Source: Caulobacter segnis (GTDB taxonomy: Bacteria; Pseudomonadota; Alphaproteobacteria; Caulobacterales; Caulobacteraceae). From it: a stretch of 64,000 bases of DNA. The DNA is taken from positions 806,001 to 870,000 of the forward strand of contig NZ_CP082923.1 in the NCBI RefSeq assembly GCF_019931575.1. Direction: 5' to 3'. The position numbers and the translations under genes were made by a program. Shown in pieces: positions 61,865 to 64,000 of the stretch (within the stretch, counting starts at the first letter, position 1; the number at the start of each line of letters is the position of its first letter). The notes under the pieces are model-generated. The model worked only from the letters and a program-made list of their open reading frames with translations, was not told where the DNA came from and did not search any database.

Positions 61865-62656
61865 ATGCGGAAGATCCTCGTCGCCCTGATCGCGCTGTTC
61901 CTGGCCTCGCCCGCCGTGGCCGGTTCCTTCGACTGGCCCGGCGGTCGCAAGGCGGCGATCGTCCTGACCTATGACGACGCCCTGACCTCGCATTTGGACG
62001 TCGCGGCCCCGCAGCTGGAAGCGGCGGGATTGCGCGGGACATTCTTCCTCAACGGGACCTTCCCGGCGGCGGACATCCCGCGCTGGCGGCGGCTTGCGGA
62101 GGCCGGGCACGAGCTGGGGAACCACTCGATGTTCCACCCGTGCCCGCGCGCGTCTTTCGCGATGGATCCGCAGTTCAACACCGAGCGCTACACGGTCCCC
62201 GGCATGCTGCGCGAGATCGGGGCGATGAACACCCTGCTGACCGCGATCGACGGTCGGACGGAGCACACCTATTCGGTCCCCTGCAGCATCAGCCTGGCCG
62301 GCGGCGTCGACTACATCGACGCGCTGCGGACTTCCGGCATGATCCGCTCCGTACGCACCGGCGTGCCGGACGGCGGGGTGGTGAGCGATCCGGCGAGGCT
62401 GGACCCATTCCGCGTCCCCAGCCGCTCCTTCCCAGAGACCGCCACGGCCGACGACCTTATCGCCTATGTGAAGGACGTGCAGCGCGCGGGCGGCCTGGGC
62501 GTGTTCATGTTCCACGGCGTGGGCGGCGACTACCTCACCGTCTCGGCCGAGGCGCACCAGGGATTGCTGAAATATCTGAAGGCGCACGCGGACGACATCT
62601 GGGTCGCGCCCTTCCAGGAGGTGATGCGGCGCGCCAGTCCGGCGACGCGTCCCTGA
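61865..62656 (+). CDS. secreted polysaccharide deacetylase-family protein
   Basis: This 263-residue protein carries a signal peptide (MRKILVALIALFLASPAVAG) and a NodB-type deacetylase domain. VLTYDDALTSHLD gives the catalytic Asp and metal Asp, HELGNHSMFHP the metal histidines, and VFMFHGVGGDY the final His motif. It probably removes N- or O-acetyl groups from a surface glycan in the periplasm. It lies 16 bases after purA. Substrate is unknown. Confidence 0.87.
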   Translation: MRKILVALIALFLASPAVAGSFDWPGGRKAAIVLTYDDALTSHLDVAAPQLEAAGLRGTFFLNGTFPAADIPRWRRLAEAGHELGNHSMFHPCPRASFAMDPQFNTERYTVPGMLREIGAMNTLLTAIDGRTEHTYSVPCSISLAGGVDYIDALRTSGMIRSVRTGVPDGGVVSDPARLDPFRVPSRSFPETATADDLIAYVKDVQRAGGLGVFMFHGVGGDYLTVSAEAHQGLLKYLKAHADDIWVAPFQEVMRRASPATRP

Positions 62657-62756
62657 ACCCTTACCCGTTTCCGGTTTCGCGGGTCGCCAGAACGCGGCTC
62701 GGTTAGCGTTTGTTAGCCCCGGTCCCCTATGAGGGCTTGTCCACTCAGGGGGTCTC

Positions 62757-63905
62757 GTGTCCGCACACGCGCGCCGTCGCAAGCTCAAGCCCGTCAACCA
62801 GGCAGACCGCGTCACGCGCAGCCTGCGGGCGCTGGAGCACACGGCCTCGACCAGCCGGGTGCTGAACCTGCTCGCCATCGAGGCCGAGAGCGGCCACCGG
62901 CCGGAATACGGTCAGCAGCCGCTGTTCAAGAACAAGCTCCTGAACACGGCGCTGATCATCAAGCACCGCCTGCGCAACGACGACCTCTACCTGTTCGACG
63001 AGGCGCGGCAGACGGCGACCAAGGTCATCATTCCCTTCGACCGCGACGACCTGAAGTACGGCGGCCAGTCGGTGTTCGTGGGCCAGCGCGGCTGGGCCCA
63101 GATGCTGATCGAGGCCTGCAACGCCTCGGGCAATCTGAGCCGCGACCTGGAGACCCTGGAGGCCATCGACGCCCTGCCGTCGCTGGACCCGTTCCTGCTG
63201 CGCGAGCACCTGCGCCGTCATCGCATCGCGGTGGCCGGTTGCTACTTCACCCTGTCGCCAGCCGACTACGAGGCCATGCAGGGCTTCGTCAGCATGGAGA
63301 TCTCGCATCTCATCGAGCTGGCCTATCGCGACGCCGGCGGCCTGCGCCGGATCCATTCGGCGCGGCTGGTCGAGGCGCTGCTGGCGGCCGATGTCGACGA
63401 GCGGCTGGAGCCGCTGCGCGACACCCTGGTCATGGAGGGCGCGAGCTTCCGGGAAGGCGTCTTCAGCTGGAAGGGCTTCCTCTACTACAAATGGATGCTG
63501 ACCAAGCTGTGGCCCATGCTGACCGACGTCGGCGCCGAGATCAGCGCCATCACGGTCACCGGCCAGCGCGACGCCGAGGCCGACCAGTACCTGGAGGGCG
63601 TCCGCAAGCGTCTGCAGGGCGGGGTCATGGTCGAGCGCGCCGCCATCATGCGCACGCTGAAGGTCTATGACGACGCCTTCGAGAGCCTGACCAACAACGG
63701 ACGGCCCCAGCAGTTCCGCGACTTCCTGCTGCGCGCGCCCGAGCTGTTCCTGAGCCTGGGCGAGCGGGTCGGGGTGATCTCGCACATCTCCAGCTTCTGG
63801 CGCTATCGCTTCCCGAAGGGCGAGGCGACCTCGGTCCATGTCGACGAGGCGATCGATATCTTCATGGATTTCGAGGCCAATCTGTCGCCGCCGCCCAATA
63901 CCTGA
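62757..63905 (+). CDS. conserved-looking protein of unknown function
   Basis: I do not recognise this 382-residue protein. It has no signal peptide or membrane helix. A basic N-terminus (SAHARRRKLKPVNQADR) is followed by mostly helical sequence with several motifs of probable structural value, including GQQPLFKNKLLNTALIIKHRLRNDDLYLFDE near 53-83 and FRDFLLRAPELFLSLGERVGVISHISSFWRYRFP near 325-358. Start is GTG, with AGGGGG nine bases before. It stands alone between a deacetylase and the window end; a stem-loop follows. Confidence 0.7.
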   Translation: MSAHARRRKLKPVNQADRVTRSLRALEHTASTSRVLNLLAIEAESGHRPEYGQQPLFKNKLLNTALIIKHRLRNDDLYLFDEARQTATKVIIPFDRDDLKYGGQSVFVGQRGWAQMLIEACNASGNLSRDLETLEAIDALPSLDPFLLREHLRRHRIAVAGCYFTLSPADYEAMQGFVSMEISHLIELAYRDAGGLRRIHSARLVEALLAADVDERLEPLRDTLVMEGASFREGVFSWKGFLYYKWMLTKLWPMLTDVGAEISAITVTGQRDAEADQYLEGVRKRLQGGVMVERAAIMRTLKVYDDAFESLTNNGRPQQFRDFLLRAPELFLSLGERVGVISHISSFWRYRFPKGEATSVHVDEAIDIFMDFEANLSPPPNT

Positions 63906-63906
63906 A

Positions 63907-63939
63907 ATCGGGACAATCCGCCGCGGCGGGGGTCCCGAT
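63907..63939 (+). terminator. hairpin after the unknown 382-residue protein
   Basis: ATCGGGAC and GTCCCGAT form an 8-bp outer stem around an inner CCGCCGCGGCGG palindrome. A TTTTT run occurs 12 bases later (63951-63955), a little far for a canonical terminator. The remaining bases to the window end show no recognisable gene. Confidence 0.5.
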
Positions 63940-64000
63940 CATCAAGCGGATTTTTACATTCTGAGCCTAGTGATCGGGTTCAGTTTCGAGGAGCCGCGAG

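Overview
The window looks like chromosomal DNA from an alphaproteobacterium close to Caulobacter. GC content is very high, so long spurious antisense frames are everywhere. There is a TonB-dependent receptor beside a TPR-sulfotransferase, a DUF6289-type small secreted protein, and many short GC-rich inverted repeats between genes. No transposase, integrase, phage gene, CRISPR array, tRNA or rRNA was recognised. Genes are tightly packed and no gene-free stretch exceeds about 200 bases. Species assignment is inference from gene content. Layout: 1-6.5 kb holds the 5' part of aroC (minus strand), a small secreted protein, a pectate lyase, and a BlaI-type repressor with two tandem M56 membrane peptidases; three BlaI-like boxes separate these from a divergent membrane protein. 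At 6.5-7.5 kb a MarR-GNAT fusion sits behind a 36-bp palindrome. At 7.6-24 kb lies a large amine/polyamine catabolic island: a class III aminotransferase divergent from a GntR-FCD regulator, two aldehyde dehydrogenases, a second class III aminotransferase, two PuuA-type glutamine synthetase homologues, a complete polyamine ABC importer, a putrescine-type aminotransferase and a PuuB-type oxidase. Together they could import polyamines and convert them, by gamma-glutamylation/oxidation and by direct transamination, to GABA-type semialdehydes and succinate. Two matching operators link the GntR regulator to both ends of its neighbourhood. At 24-31.8 kb are a TPR-sulfotransferase, a TonB receptor, an APC-type amino acid permease translationally coupled to an amidohydrolase, and a small DUF2188-like protein. 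At 31.9-35.3 kb a three-gene overlapping operon encodes a PYROXD2-like FAD oxidoreductase, a Rieske oxygenase and a TetR regulator. At 35.4-41.6 kb are a GST/TetR divergent pair with two palindromic operators, and an RND efflux pump (adaptor plus a frameshifted inner-membrane pump) divergent from a TetR gene across a 25-bp palindrome. From 41.7 to 53.9 kb come small enzymes and regulators: NTF2-like protein, SDR, LysR, MocR, DUF983, an ECF41-type sigma factor divergent from its carboxymuconolactone decarboxylase-like partner with two matching promoters, a dipeptide epimerase, a double-domain HxlR regulator, a thiolase, DUF1295, DUF72 and VOC proteins. At 54-59.7 kb is an amino-acid breakdown block: serine deaminase, secreted M28 peptidase, a D-threonine aldolase-family protein and a threonine-dehydratase-family protein. 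At 59.8-64 kb are a PagL-like outer-membrane protein, purA, a polysaccharide deacetylase and an unrecognised 382-residue protein. Two families of GC-rich interspersed repeats are scattered between genes: four ~140-bp copies with a conserved layout, and paired palindromes built on CCCCGC-GAAA-GCGGGG or CCCCGGC-GAAA-GCCGGGG arms. The most interesting signals are the divergent ECF41 promoters, the frameshift in the RND pump, the operators readable by symmetry, and the duplicated amine-catabolism enzymes whose exact substrates the sequence does not settle.
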